DNA from: Allokutzneria sp. A3M-2-11 16
GTDB taxonomy: Bacteria; Actinomycetota; Actinomycetes; Mycobacteriales; Pseudonocardiaceae
DNA: 64,000 nt
Reading direction: 5' to 3'
Assembly (NCBI RefSeq): GCF_024213555.1
Contig: NZ_JANAVO010000002.1
Coordinates: 124,001-188,000 of the forward strand
The position numbers were made by a program, and so were the translations under genes. The notes under the pieces were generated by a model that saw only the letters and a list, made by a program, of their open reading frames with translations, was not told the DNA's origin and made no database searches. Positions 26,358 to 35,599 of this stretch are shown piece by piece. Each line of letters opens with the position of its first letter. Within the stretch, counting starts at the first letter, position 1.

Positions 26358-28306
26358 TACCCCTCCTCAACGTCCAGGACGCCCACCACGGCGAGCACGG
26401 CGCCCGCGTCCACCTGATCGCCCACCTTGACCTCGATCGCCTCGACGATCCCCGCGTTGGGGGATCGAACGGAGTGCCGCATCTTCATGGCTTCCAGCAC
26501 GACCAGCTCCGCGCCCGCCTCGACGCGCCCGCCCGCCTTCGCCACCAGTTCCACCACTGTTCCGGGCATCGGCGCGAGCAGCGACCCCTCAGCGATCGAC
26601 TCGGCTGGGTCGGTGAAGCGCGGCATCCGTTGCAGCGCAACCGATCCCAGCGAGGAATCGACGAAAACACGGTCGCCGTACGCCGCGACGTGGAAAGTCC
26701 GTCGCACCCCGGCGATATCGAAAGTAGCCCGATTTTCCCGGCTGTCAAACAGGACCACGTCCTCGTCGCAGAGGAGCCGCCCCCGCTCCAGCCGGTAGGC
26801 GACCTCGTGCTCGCCACTCGATCCGGCGAATCTCTTGCGCTGCAACTGCGACGGGAGATTGCGCCATCCGGGGGGAATCGCCGGATGGGTGCGGCGATCC
26901 GCGCTGCTCTCGGCCACGGCGGCGGCCAAAGCGGACAGTCGCTCTGTGCGATTTTCACCCAGGCGTTCCACCACCCGATGGGTCTCGAGGAAAGAAGTGT
27001 CGGTTTCGCCTGATACAAACGCCTTATGCCGCAACACATCGACGAGAAGATCGCGATTGGTCGCCGGACCGTGCAGCCTCGCCCCGGCCAACGCCGAGGC
27101 AAGCCGCCTGGCCGCGGCGATCCGCGTCGGCGCCCACGCGATCACCTTCGCCAGCATCGGGTCGTAGTGCGTCCCGATGACCGAACCGCTCTCCACTCCG
27201 GAGTCCAGCCGCAGCCCGTGCTCGGACGAGCCCACCGCGAACTCGGTGTCCACAGTGGACATTTCAAAGCGGTGCAGCGGTCCGCTCTGCGGGCGCCAGC
27301 CCGCCGCGGGGTCCTCCGCGTAGAGCCGCACCTCGATCGCGTGTCCGCGCGGGACGGGCGGTTCGGCGGCCAGCCTGCCGCCCTCGGCGATCTCCAGCTG
27401 CGCCCGGACGAGGTCAACGCCGGTGACGCACTCGGTCACCGGATGCTCGACCTGAAGCCGCGTGTTGGTCTCCAGGAAGAAGAAATCTCCCTTGGGGGAC
27501 ACCATGAACTCCACGGTCCCGGCGCCCACGTAGTTGATCGCCCTCGCCGCGGCCACCGCCGCCGAGCACAGCGCGGCGCGCAGATCAGTGCTGACGGCGG
27601 GGGACGGCGACTCCTCGACGACCTTCTGGTAGCGGCGCTGGATCGAGCACTCCCGCTCGCCGAGCGCCCACACCGTCCCGTGCCGATCGGCCAGCACCTG
27701 GACCTCGATGTGCCTGCCGCGCTCCAGGTACGGCTCGCAGAACACGGTGTCGTCCCCGAACGCGCTGCCCGCCTCGGCACGAGCGGACCGCACGGCCTCG
27801 TCGAGCTCGGCGAGCGCCCGCACGATCCGCATGCCGCGACCGCCACCCCCGGCGGAGGCCTTCACCAGCACGGGCAGGTCGGCCTCGGTGACCTCCGCCG
27901 GGACCAGCTCCGGCAGCACGGGTACCCCGGCTTCGGCCATCAACCGCTTGGCGGCGACCTTGGACCCCATGGCCTCGATCGCCTCCGGCGCGGGACCGAC
28001 CCAGGTCAACCCCGCGTCCAGGACCGCGCGCGCGAACTCCGCGTTCTCCGACAGGAACCCGTACCCCGGGTGCACCGCGTCGGCTCCCGCGTCGCGCGCC
28101 GCGCGGATCAGCAGCTCTCCGCGGAGATAGGTGTCGGTGGGGGCGGCTCCGGGCAGGCGTACGGCCACGTCCGCCTCCCGCACGTGCGGCGCGTCGGCGT
28201 CGGGATCGGAGAACACCGCGACGGTCCGGATGCCGAGCACCCGGCAGGTCGCGATCACCCGGCGCGCGATCTCGCCCCGGTTGGCGATCAGCAGGCAGGA
28301 AATCAC
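26357..28306 (-). CDS. accA2: Acyl-CoA carboxylase alpha subunit (biotin carboxylase + biotin carrier), AccA2-like
   Basis: A 649-residue biotin enzyme. Biotin carboxylase begins at residue 1 (SCLLIANRGEIARRV), with the ATP-grasp glycine loop VLVKASAGGGGRGMRIV near 150 and the catalytic EVRLYAEDP region. The C-terminal carrier domain has VLEAMKMRH with the biotinylated lysine near residue 606. GAGGAG precedes the GTG start by 5 bases. Together with AccD2 downstream in reading order it would carboxylate an acyl- or enoyl-CoA; the AtuA-like and dehydrogenase neighbours favour a methylcrotonyl- or geranyl-CoA-type substrate. Confidence 0.92.
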   Translation of the reverse strand: MISCLLIANRGEIARRVIATCRVLGIRTVAVFSDPDADAPHVREADVAVRLPGAAPTDTYLRGELLIRAARDAGADAVHPGYGFLSENAEFARAVLDAGLTWVGPAPEAIEAMGSKVAAKRLMAEAGVPVLPELVPAEVTEADLPVLVKASAGGGGRGMRIVRALAELDEAVRSARAEAGSAFGDDTVFCEPYLERGRHIEVQVLADRHGTVWALGERECSIQRRYQKVVEESPSPAVSTDLRAALCSAAVAAARAINYVGAGTVEFMVSPKGDFFFLETNTRLQVEHPVTECVTGVDLVRAQLEIAEGGRLAAEPPVPRGHAIEVRLYAEDPAAGWRPQSGPLHRFEMSTVDTEFAVGSSEHGLRLDSGVESGSVIGTHYDPMLAKVIAWAPTRIAAARRLASALAGARLHGPATNRDLLVDVLRHKAFVSGETDTSFLETHRVVERLGENRTERLSALAAAVAESSADRRTHPAIPPGWRNLPSQLQRKRFAGSSGEHEVAYRLERGRLLCDEDVVLFDSRENRATFDIAGVRRTFHVAAYGDRVFVDSSLGSVALQRMPRFTDPAESIAEGSLLAPMPGTVVELVAKAGGRVEAGAELVVLEAMKMRHSVRSPNAGIVEAIEVKVGDQVDAGAVLAVVGVLDVEEG

Positions 28307-28315
28307 TGTCGCTCC

Positions 28316-29914
28316 TCACATCCGGAACACGCCGAACCGCTCGGCACCTGCCACGTCCGCGCTGTGGATCGCGGAGAGGCAGATGCCGAGAACGGTCCTG
28401 GTGTCCCTGGGATCGATCACGCCGTCGTCGTAGAGGCGGCCGGACAGGAAGGGGGCGAGGGACTGCTCCTCGATCTGCTGCTCGACCATCGCCCGCAGCC
28501 CGGTGTCGGCCTGCTCGTCGTAGGGCTGTCCCTTGGCGGCCGCGGCCTGCCGCGCCACGATCGAGAGCACCCCTGCCAGCTGGGCGGGCCCCATCACCGC
28601 GGACTTTGCGTTGGGCCAGGTGAACAGGAACCGGGGGTCGTAGGCCCTGCCGCACATGCCGTAGTTGCCCGCGCCGTAGGACGCGCCCATCACCACGGTC
28701 AGGTGCGGGACCGTGCTGTTGGACACCGCGTTGATCATCATCGCGCCGTGCTTGATGATCCCGGCCTGCTCGTAGTCCTTGCCGACCATGTAGCCGGTGG
28801 TGTTCTGCAGGAACAGCAACGGGGTGTCCGAGGCGTTGGCGAGCTGGATGAACTGCGTCGCCTTCTGCGCCTCGGCGCTGAACAGCACCCCCCTGGCGTT
28901 GGCCAGGATGCCGAGGGGATAGCCGTGCAGCGAGGCCCATCCGGTGATCAGGCTCGTGCCGTAGGACGGCTTGAACTCGTCGAAGTCCGACCCGTCGACC
29001 AGGCGGGCGATCACCTCGCGCGGGTCGAACGGCTCGCGCAGGTCCGTCGGCACGATGCCCAGCAGGTCCTCGGGATCGTGCGCGGGCTCGACGACCGGCG
29101 CCACCGGGCCCGGCCCGTGCTTGCGCCAGTTCAGCCGGGCCACGATGCGGCGGCCGACGCGCAGCGCGTCCGGCTCGTCCTCGGCGAGGAAGTCGGCGAG
29201 GCCGGAGGTCCTGGCGTGCATCTCGGCCCCGCCGAGCGACTCGTCGTCGGACTCCTCGCCGGTGGCCATCTTCACCAGCGGCGGCCCGCCGAGGAAGACC
29301 TTGGCCCGTTCCCTGACCATCACCACGTAGTCGCTCATGCCGGGCACGTAGGCGCCGCCCGCGGTGGAGTTGCCGAAGACCAGAGTCACCGTGGGCACCC
29401 GGGCCGCCGACGCCCTGGTGAGATCGCGGAAGAGCCTGCCGCCGGGGATGAAGATCTCGCTCTGGCTCGGCAGGTCGGCGCCGCCGGACTCCACGAGGTT
29501 GACCACCGGCAGCCGGTTCGCCATGGCGATGTCGGTGGCGCGGAAGGTCTTGCGCAGGGTCCACGGGTTGCTGGCCCCGCCGCGCACCGTCGGGTCGTTG
29601 GCGACGATCAGGCACTCGACACCGGAGATCACGCCTATGCCGGTGACCACGCTCGCGCCCACCGTGTAGTCGGTGCCCCAGCCCGCGAGCGGGGACAGCT
29701 CCAGGAAGGCGGAGTCCTCGTCGATCAGCAGCTCGATGCGTTCCCTGGGCAGCAGCTTCCCGCGCTTGTGGTGCCGGTCGACGTACTTCTGCCCGCCACC
29801 CGCCAGCGCCTTGGCGTGTTCCGCGGCCAGCTCGTCGAGCTTGGTGAGCATGGCTTCCCGGCGCGCCAGGTGCCCGGGATCATGTGTGTCCACTGTGGAC
29901 TTCAGAACGGTCAC
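28316..29914 (-). CDS. accD2: Acyl-CoA carboxylase beta subunit (carboxyltransferase), AccD2-like
   Basis: A 532-residue carboxyltransferase, close to the 529 of M. tuberculosis AccD2. It starts with VLKSTVDTHDP and contains the family segments GKLLPRERIELLIDE, the N-terminal acyl-CoA site GGGADLPS-like ESGGADLPSQSEIF, and the C-terminal glycine-rich MGASYGAGNYGMCGRAY that binds carboxybiotin. It moves CO2 from biotin on AccA2 to the acyl-CoA. GTG 29914 overlaps the FadE13 stop (GTGA), which fixes the start; the longer frame to 30289 runs through that gene. One GTCCACTGTGGAC palindrome lies inside its first codons (29888-29900). Confidence 0.93.
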   Translation of the reverse strand: MTVLKSTVDTHDPGHLARREAMLTKLDELAAEHAKALAGGGQKYVDRHHKRGKLLPRERIELLIDEDSAFLELSPLAGWGTDYTVGASVVTGIGVISGVECLIVANDPTVRGGASNPWTLRKTFRATDIAMANRLPVVNLVESGGADLPSQSEIFIPGGRLFRDLTRASAARVPTVTLVFGNSTAGGAYVPGMSDYVVMVRERAKVFLGGPPLVKMATGEESDDESLGGAEMHARTSGLADFLAEDEPDALRVGRRIVARLNWRKHGPGPVAPVVEPAHDPEDLLGIVPTDLREPFDPREVIARLVDGSDFDEFKPSYGTSLITGWASLHGYPLGILANARGVLFSAEAQKATQFIQLANASDTPLLFLQNTTGYMVGKDYEQAGIIKHGAMMINAVSNSTVPHLTVVMGASYGAGNYGMCGRAYDPRFLFTWPNAKSAVMGPAQLAGVLSIVARQAAAAKGQPYDEQADTGLRAMVEQQIEEQSLAPFLSGRLYDDGVIDPRDTRTVLGICLSAIHSADVAGAERFGVFRM

Positions 29915-31053
29915 GCCGTGTACCCCATCCGCCGGGCGGCCAGGTCCGCGAGCACCTCGCTCGCCCCGCCGCCGATGCCCAGGATCCGGGAGTCCCGGTA
30001 ATGCCTCTCCACCTCGGCCTCCCGCATGTACCCGAAACCGCCGTGCAGCTGCACGGCCGCGTCCACCACGAAGTCGCACGCGCGCACGGCGGCGTTCTTC
30101 GCCATGCACACCCGCGCGACGGCCTCCCCGCCCTCCGCGACGGCCAGCACCACAGCGCGCACGTAGGTCCTGGCCAGCTCGATCTGCTGGGTCATCTCCA
30201 CCAGGCGGTGCCGCACCAGCTGGCGGCTCACCAGCGGCCTGCCGAACGTCGAGCGGTCGCGGACCCACGCCAGGGTCAGCTCCAGACACCGTTCCGCGGT
30301 CGCGTACGCCTGCACGGCGAGGCTGAGCCGCTCCACCTGGAACTGGCGCATGAGGTGCGCGAACCCGCTGTCCTGCGCGCCGACGAGGTTCCGCACCGGC
30401 ACACGAGCGTCCACAAAGGACAGCTCAGCAGTGTCCGAACAGTGCCAGCCCATCTTCTCCAGCCTGCGGCTGACGGTGAACCCCGGCGTTCCCCGTTCCA
30501 CCACCAGCAGGCTCACCCCGCCGTAGCCGGGCTCGCCCGTCCGGACTGCGGTGGTGACGAAGTCCGCCCGGGCACCGGAGGTGATGTAGGTCTTCGCCCC
30601 GTTCACCACGAAGTGGTCACCGTCGCGCACCGCGCGCGTGCGCAGGGCCGCGACGTCGGACCCACCGTCCGGCTCGGTCACGGCCAGCGCTCCGATCAAC
30701 TCTCCGGCCAGGGTCGGTCGCACGAACCGGTCGACCAGGTCGTCCCCGCCCGCGTCGGCGATGTGCGGCAACGCGATGCCGTGCGTGAAGAGCGCGGCGA
30801 CCAGTCCCGAGGAGCCACCCGCGCGGATCAGCTCCTCGGTGACCACGGAGACATCGACAAGGTCGCCGCCGTCACCGCCGACCTCCTCGTCGAAGCCGAT
30901 GCCGAGCAGGCCCGCTCCGGCGGCCTCGCGGTGCAGGGAACGCGGCACCTCGCCTGCCCGTTCCCAGTCCGGCAGATGTGGCCGGACCTCGCGCTCCACG
31001 AACGCGCGCACGGAGCCCCGAAGTGCTTGCCGTTCCGGGGTTTCGAAGCTCAT
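29911..31053 (-). CDS. fadE13: Acyl-CoA dehydrogenase, FadE13-like
   Basis: A 380-residue acyl-CoA dehydrogenase: N-terminal helices from [17 protein letters not shown], the FAD/substrate segment ALAVTEPDGGSDVAAL, and QLHGGFGYMREAEVERHYRDSRI, the usual C-terminal signature with the catalytic-base region. ATG 31053 overlaps the AtuA-like stop (ATGA); longer readings are inside that gene. It and FadE12 flank the carboxylase, so the operon has two dehydrogenation steps with a carboxylation between them, as in leucine or acyclic-terpene degradation. Confidence 0.92.
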   Translation of the reverse strand: MSFETPERQALRGSVRAFVEREVRPHLPDWERAGEVPRSLHREAAGAGLLGIGFDEEVGGDGGDLVDVSVVTEELIRAGGSSGLVAALFTHGIALPHIADAGGDDLVDRFVRPTLAGELIGALAVTEPDGGSDVAALRTRAVRDGDHFVVNGAKTYITSGARADFVTTAVRTGEPGYGGVSLLVVERGTPGFTVSRRLEKMGWHCSDTAELSFVDARVPVRNLVGAQDSGFAHLMRQFQVERLSLAVQAYATAERCLELTLAWVRDRSTFGRPLVSRQLVRHRLVEMTQQIELARTYVRAVVLAVAEGGEAVARVCMAKNAAVRACDFVVDAAVQLHGGFGYMREAEVERHYRDSRILGIGGGASEVLADLAARRMGYTA

Positions 31054-32783
31054 CGCTCCCCCTTCAGCAGCGAGGCGGGCAGGTCGACCACGCGGGCGCG
31101 GAGCCACTCCCCCAACGCCTTGGCCTGGGGATCGAACCGGGTCGAGGAGGCGACGCCCTCACCGAGCAACCCGTGCACGACGAAGTTCACCGCGCGCAGG
31201 TTGGCGAACTGGTGGCGCTCCACCTCCAGGTCGGCCACCTCCGGCAGCAGGTGGCGCAGCCGGTCCACGGTCAGTTCGTGCACCAGCCACCGGAAACCCG
31301 CGTCGGACCGGGCCCACACGCCGAGGTTGGCGTCGCCGCCCTTGTCGCCCGAGCGCGCGCCGAACGCCGTGCCCAAGGGGGCCGCGGTCGTCGGTTCCGG
31401 TGGTGACGGCGGGATCTCGTCCTCCCAGGCGAGAACCCAGTCCGGCTGGTCGTGGCCGACCTCGACGATCTCGACGCGGGCGCCGCCCGGCAGCACGGCG
31501 ACGTGCGAGACGTCCTTCCTGGACACGTAACCGGCGCGGTACACGCCGAACGGCGTGCCGTCAGCGGGTGGAGCGGTGACGTGGAACCCGGGATAGGACG
31601 CGAGCGCGAGTTCGACGGCGGCGCGGGAGAAAGCCTTGGCCCGCTTCGGGTCCGTGGTCTTGATGGTGGCGTGCAGCAGGGCGCTCGCCGTCTCCTCGGT
31701 GTCGGCGTCCGCGTGGTCGGTGCGGGCCAGTGTCCAGGTCAGGCCGTCCGCCCCGATCGCCGATTCGAGCTGACCCCGGACGAGTTCGGCCTTGGCCTCG
31801 ATGTCGAGTCCACAGAGGACGAATGTGGTGGCGTTGCGCCAACCCCCGACCGTGTTCAGGCAGACCTTCAGGGTGGAAGGAGGTGGGAAACCGCGGACTC
31901 CGGAGATCCGGACCCGGTCCCGGCCCTGCTGGGTGAGTTCCACGGTGTCGAAGCGAGCGGTCACATCCGGTCCGGGATAGCCCGCCCCACCGATCTCGTA
32001 GAGCAGCTGCGCCGTAACGGTGTCCACGGTCACCGCGCCCCCGGTGCCCGGGTGTTTGGTGATCACCGAGCTGCCGTCGGCGTGCAGCTCCGCGATGGGG
32101 AACCCGGGGCGGTCGCGGTCGGCGATCTCGGTGAAGAACGCGTAGTTGCCGCCCGTGGCCTGCGCCCCGCACTCCAGGACGTGACCCGCGGCGGTCGCCC
32201 CGGCGAGCTGGTCCAGGTCTCGCGCGTCCCACCCGAAGTGCGCGATGGCGGGTCCGACCACCAGGGACGCGTCGGTGACCCGCCCGGTCACCACCACGTC
32301 GGCACCGGCTCGCAGGCACTCGGCGATACCCCATGCGCCGAGATAGGCGTTGGCGGTCAACGGTTCCGCCTGGCCCGGCTCGCACAGGCCCAGTTCGGTG
32401 GCCCGCCCACGCAGGTCGTCGCCCTCGACGTGGGCCACCGACACCGCGAGGCCGAGCCGGTCCACGAGCTCGCGCAGGGCGGCGGCGAGCCCGGCCGGGT
32501 TGAGGCCGCCCGCGTTGGCGACGATCCGCACGCCCTTGTCCTTGGCCAGCCCGAGGTTGGCCTCCATCTGACGGAGGAATGTCTTGGCGTAGCCCAGTTT
32601 CGGGTCCTTCACCAGGTCCCGGCCGAGGATGAGCATGGTCAGCTCGGCCAGGTAGTCGCCGGTCAACACGTGCAGGGGGCCGCCGTCGAGCATCTCGCGC
32701 ACCGCGTCGAACCGGTCCCCGTAGAAGCCCGAGGCATTGCCGATGAGGAGAGGAGAGCCGGAGTTCATGGGACCGGTGCTCAT
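31050..32783 (-). CDS. AtuA-like protein (DUF1446)
   Basis: A 577-residue protein of the AtuA/DUF1446 family, the same family as M. tuberculosis Rv0976c. It shows the family start [21 protein letters not shown], then [28 protein letters not shown] and [15 protein letters not shown]. The C-terminal about 100 residues ([24 protein letters not shown]) form the AtuA-like ferredoxin-fold extension. In Pseudomonas, AtuA belongs to acyclic-terpene utilisation, though its biochemical role is not settled. ATG 32783 overlaps the upstream stop (ATGA) and decides the start. Confidence 0.9.
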   Translation of the reverse strand: MSTGPMNSGSPLLIGNASGFYGDRFDAVREMLDGGPLHVLTGDYLAELTMLILGRDLVKDPKLGYAKTFLRQMEANLGLAKDKGVRIVANAGGLNPAGLAAALRELVDRLGLAVSVAHVEGDDLRGRATELGLCEPGQAEPLTANAYLGAWGIAECLRAGADVVVTGRVTDASLVVGPAIAHFGWDARDLDQLAGATAAGHVLECGAQATGGNYAFFTEIADRDRPGFPIAELHADGSSVITKHPGTGGAVTVDTVTAQLLYEIGGAGYPGPDVTARFDTVELTQQGRDRVRISGVRGFPPPSTLKVCLNTVGGWRNATTFVLCGLDIEAKAELVRGQLESAIGADGLTWTLARTDHADADTEETASALLHATIKTTDPKRAKAFSRAAVELALASYPGFHVTAPPADGTPFGVYRAGYVSRKDVSHVAVLPGGARVEIVEVGHDQPDWVLAWEDEIPPSPPEPTTAAPLGTAFGARSGDKGGDANLGVWARSDAGFRWLVHELTVDRLRHLLPEVADLEVERHQFANLRAVNFVVHGLLGEGVASSTRFDPQAKALGEWLRARVVDLPASLLKGER

Positions 32784-33571
32784 GAGAACTGCCCTGCCGC
32801 CCGGCCGCCCCCGGGTGGTCCGGCGAAGACCTGGGCGATGCCCAGCCACGTCCGCGCCACCTCGCCGGTCGCGGTCACATCGAGGTCATCGAGGTGGCGC
32901 CGCTGGGTGACGAGCAGGCAGAAGTCCAGCGCCGAGCCGGTGACCCGCTGCTCCGCGTCCTCCGGGCCCCACGACCAGACCGCGCCCTCCGGTCCGGTCA
33001 GCTCCACCCGGACCGGGTCCTCAGGTGCGGCCGTTCCGTTGACCTGGAAGGCGAATCCCCTCGTGCGCACGCCAAGGTAGGCGATGTGCCGAAGCCGGGC
33101 GGTGGGGCCGCGGGAGACACCGAGCGCGTCCACGACGTCCTGACCGTGCGCCCAGGTCTCCATGATCCGGGCCGTGGCCATCGACCGCGGTTTCATGGGC
33201 GGGCCGAACCAGGGCAGCTTGGCGTCCGGATCGGCGAGCGCGAGCGCCGCGGTCAGTTCGCTGCGCCCCCGGCGCCACCGGCGCAGCAGCTCGGCTGGGT
33301 CCTCGGCCGCGCCTTCGGCGGCCCCGGCCTCCACGAAACCGGTCGGGTCGGCCAGCGCGTCGCCCAGCTCGGCGGTGAACGCCTCCGGGTCGCGGATGGA
33401 CAGCACGGACAGCCGGTCCGTCCACGCGAGGTGGGAGACCTGGTGCGCGACAGTCCACCCCTCGGCGGGCGTGGGCGTGCGCCAGCCCCGGTCGTCGAGC
33501 GCCGCGACCAGGGCGTCGAGCTCGTCGCCCTCGGCACGCAGGTCGGCCGACAGCGCGATCAGGTCCGTCAT
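32780..33571 (-). CDS. TIGR03084-family metal-binding protein (DinB/maleylpyruvate isomerase-like fold)
   Basis: A 263-residue protein with the four-helix DinB-like pattern: His in [17 protein letters not shown] (near residue 46), then [15 protein letters not shown], a trio of histidines likely to bind metal. This family regularly sits in actinobacterial acyl-CoA operons of this type; its reaction is unknown, perhaps thiol-dependent. Both ends overlap neighbours by four bases (TetR upstream, AtuA-like downstream), so it is the second gene of the operon. Confidence 0.85.
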   Translation of the reverse strand: MTDLIALSADLRAEGDELDALVAALDDRGWRTPTPAEGWTVAHQVSHLAWTDRLSVLSIRDPEAFTAELGDALADPTGFVEAGAAEGAAEDPAELLRRWRRGRSELTAALALADPDAKLPWFGPPMKPRSMATARIMETWAHGQDVVDALGVSRGPTARLRHIAYLGVRTRGFAFQVNGTAAPEDPVRVELTGPEGAVWSWGPEDAEQRVTGSALDFCLLVTQRRHLDDLDVTATGEVARTWLGIAQVFAGPPGGGRAAGQFS

Positions 33572-34269
33572 CGGTTCCCCTCGTCTTCGGAGTCTTCAGA
33601 GACTGCAGAGTCTTCGGAGCGCTGCTGATCGGCGCGCTTGTGCGCGGTGGCGTGGGCGAGCTCCCGGTCGAGGGTCCGCGCCCAGTGCCGGACGATCCGG
33701 CCGCGGCGGCGGGTGTCGTCGGCGAGCTGCGCGGCCAGCGCGAGCCCGCGGGCCAGGTCGAGCGTGGTCTGCACGGCCACCCGCACCGCGGCGTCGGAGT
33801 CGTCGACGCCGAGCAGCTCCACCGCGAGCCGGTGGGTCTCCCGGCCGAGGCGGGCCTGGAGCGGGAGCACGACCTTGTGCAGCTCGGCGTCGGTGCGCGC
33901 GGCCACCCACAGCTCCAGGGCGGCGGTGAACAGCGGGCTGGCGAAGAAATCGGCGATCAGCCCGACCACGGCGACCGTGCGCCCCTCGGTGCCGCTGATC
34001 TCGGCCGCCCGGTCGCGGAGCACCTGCACGCTCTCGGCGCCCACGTGCTCGACGGCGGCGGTGACCAGCTCGGCCCGGGTCGGGAAGTGGTGCAGCTGGG
34101 CACCTCGCGACACCCCGGCGCGCTCGGCCACGAGGGTCGTCGTCGTGCCCGCCCAGCCCCGCTCCACCAGGCACTCCACCGTGGCGGCCATGAGTTTTCG
34201 CCTGGTCTCCCGGCTGCGGTCGGCCTGGCGCTGCCGGGTGGACGCGGGCGTGGTCGCGGTCTCGGGCAC
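33568..34269 (-). CDS. TetR-family repressor of the acyl-CoA operon
   Basis: A regulator of about 233 residues. Helix-turn-helix: [24 protein letters not shown] near residues 36-60; the rest is a helical ligand-binding domain and a polar acidic tail ([14 protein letters not shown]). It is the first gene of the seven-gene operon and overlaps the second by ATGA. A strong inverted repeat at 34289-34318 lies 20 bases before its start, so autorepression of the whole operon with an acyl-CoA inducer is likely (inference). GTG 34269 is chosen; GGAGG lies 13 bases upstream, which is long. Confidence 0.88.
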   Translation of the reverse strand: MPETATTPASTRQRQADRSRETRRKLMAATVECLVERGWAGTTTTLVAERAGVSRGAQLHHFPTRAELVTAAVEHVGAESVQVLRDRAAEISGTEGRTVAVVGLIADFFASPLFTAALELWVAARTDAELHKVVLPLQARLGRETHRLAVELLGVDDSDAAVRVAVQTTLDLARGLALAAQLADDTRRRGRIVRHWARTLDRELAHATAHKRADQQRSEDSAVSEDSEDEGNR

Positions 34270-34288
34270 GAACCGAGTCTCACCTCCG

Positions 34289-34318
34289 ACTAACAAACAG
34301 TCAAGCCTGCTTGTTAGT
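34289..34318. promoter_or_regulatory. TetR operator
   Basis: ACTAACAAACAG (34289-34300) and CTGCTTGTTAGT (34307-34318) match at 11 of 12 pairs across a 6-base spacer. The AT-rich site lies immediately before the TetR gene and in front of the divergent ArsR-like gene. Size and position fit a TetR-dimer operator that covers the operon promoter. Confidence 0.75.
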
Positions 34319-34489
34319 TTCCCTGGCGTGTCCGGAGCGCGGCCAGCCCCGGTTTCCCGCGTCTCACGAGCCGGTGTCCCAGCAGGTCAGATCACACTCT
34401 TTGTCTCACCTTCCCGCGTACGCCGGAATCGGTTGCGGGCCCGCCCGCCCCTGGTGAAGCTGTGCCGCACGCGGAAATCTGGGGGACCG

Positions 34490-35506
34490 ATGTTGCGCAT
34501 CCACTTCACCGACCGCGATCTCGCGCTCACGCGGGTGGCCGCGGCACCCGACCCGCTCTGGGAAACGGTGCTGAGCCTGCACATGCTCGGGCCCGCCGGG
34601 CGGCACCTCCCCGCGTTCACCTCGTGGCGCACGGCGGCGCGGCGGAAGCTTCGTGATCGTGACGTCAAGGCGCCGTTGCACTTTCTGCACGCGCTCGCCG
34701 CGCCGGGCAACTACTTCCCCGATCTGCTGACCCCGGCGGAGGCCGATGGCGGCCTGGATGACGGCTTGGCCGCCGTCGAGGACACGGCGCCGGAGCGGTT
34801 CCGGGCGGAGATCACGCGGCTCTCCGCGGTCCGTCCTTTGCCGCGGTGGACCGACGAACTGTGCGGGGGCGACCGGCGCCGGGCCCGGATGCTGAGCGAA
34901 GCGCTGCGGCGGGCGCACGAAGCGCTGGTCGCCCCACACGTGCGCGAGGTCCACACGCACGTGGACGCCGACCGGTCGATCCGGGCGCGCGCCGCGTGCG
35001 ACGGGGGCAGCCACGGGTTGCTGCACTCCCTGCGGCCGGTGCTGCGCTGGGACCCGCCGGTGCTCTCCGCCGACTACCCCGTCACCAGGGAGCTTCACCT
35101 GGACGGCCGGGGCCTGCGCCTGGTCCCTTCGTACTTCTGCTGGGGCACGCCGGTCACGTTCGCCGACCCGGATCTGCCGCCCACGCTGGTCTACCCCGTG
35201 TCGCACGACCTCGCCGACAGCAGGCCAACGAACCAGGCCGCGCTCACGGCCCTCCTGGGACGCACCCGCGCATCGGTGCTGCACGCCTCCACGGACACCA
35301 GCACCACCGGTGAGCTGGCCCGGCGTCTCGGCATCTCGCCCGCCGCCGTGAGCAGGCACACCGCGGCGCTGCGCGACGCCGGGCTGCTGACCAGCCAGCG
35401 GCAGGCGGCCATCGTGCTGCACCGGATCACACCGCTGGGCGGCGAGGTGATCAGCCGATGTGGATTCGGCCCCCCAGAACCGAACCCACACCGGCTGATC
35501 GACTAG
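34490..35506 (+). CDS. ArsR-like winged-helix regulator with large N-terminal domain
   Basis: A 338-residue protein. The last 80 residues hold an ArsR-type helix-turn-helix (TTGELARRLGISPAAVSRHTAALRDAGLL). The N-terminal 250 residues (LRIHFTDRDLALTRVAAAPDPLWETVLSLH) are of the kind found in many actinobacterial ArsR-like regulators with a poorly understood sensing domain. GGGGGA precedes ATG 34490; the long frame to 33638 crosses the TetR gene and is rejected. It is divergent from the acyl-CoA operon and shares its promoter region. Confidence 0.82.
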   Translation: MLRIHFTDRDLALTRVAAAPDPLWETVLSLHMLGPAGRHLPAFTSWRTAARRKLRDRDVKAPLHFLHALAAPGNYFPDLLTPAEADGGLDDGLAAVEDTAPERFRAEITRLSAVRPLPRWTDELCGGDRRRARMLSEALRRAHEALVAPHVREVHTHVDADRSIRARAACDGGSHGLLHSLRPVLRWDPPVLSADYPVTRELHLDGRGLRLVPSYFCWGTPVTFADPDLPPTLVYPVSHDLADSRPTNQAALTALLGRTRASVLHASTDTSTTGELARRLGISPAAVSRHTAALRDAGLLTSQRQAAIVLHRITPLGGEVISRCGFGPPEPNPHRLID

Positions 35507-35599
35507 CGGGACGGCACAACCCTGTCGTCCGCGCCGACCGCGCCGCGACCCTTTTGCGGCCTCGTGCAAAAGCCACGCTGCTGGGAGACTGGGAACCGC

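Noticed and set aside
27026-30001. A 991-codon open frame on the plus strand across accA2 and accD2
   Set aside because: It is the antisense shadow of two clearly recognised minus-strand genes; its translation is low-complexity His/Arg/Gly-rich with no domain.
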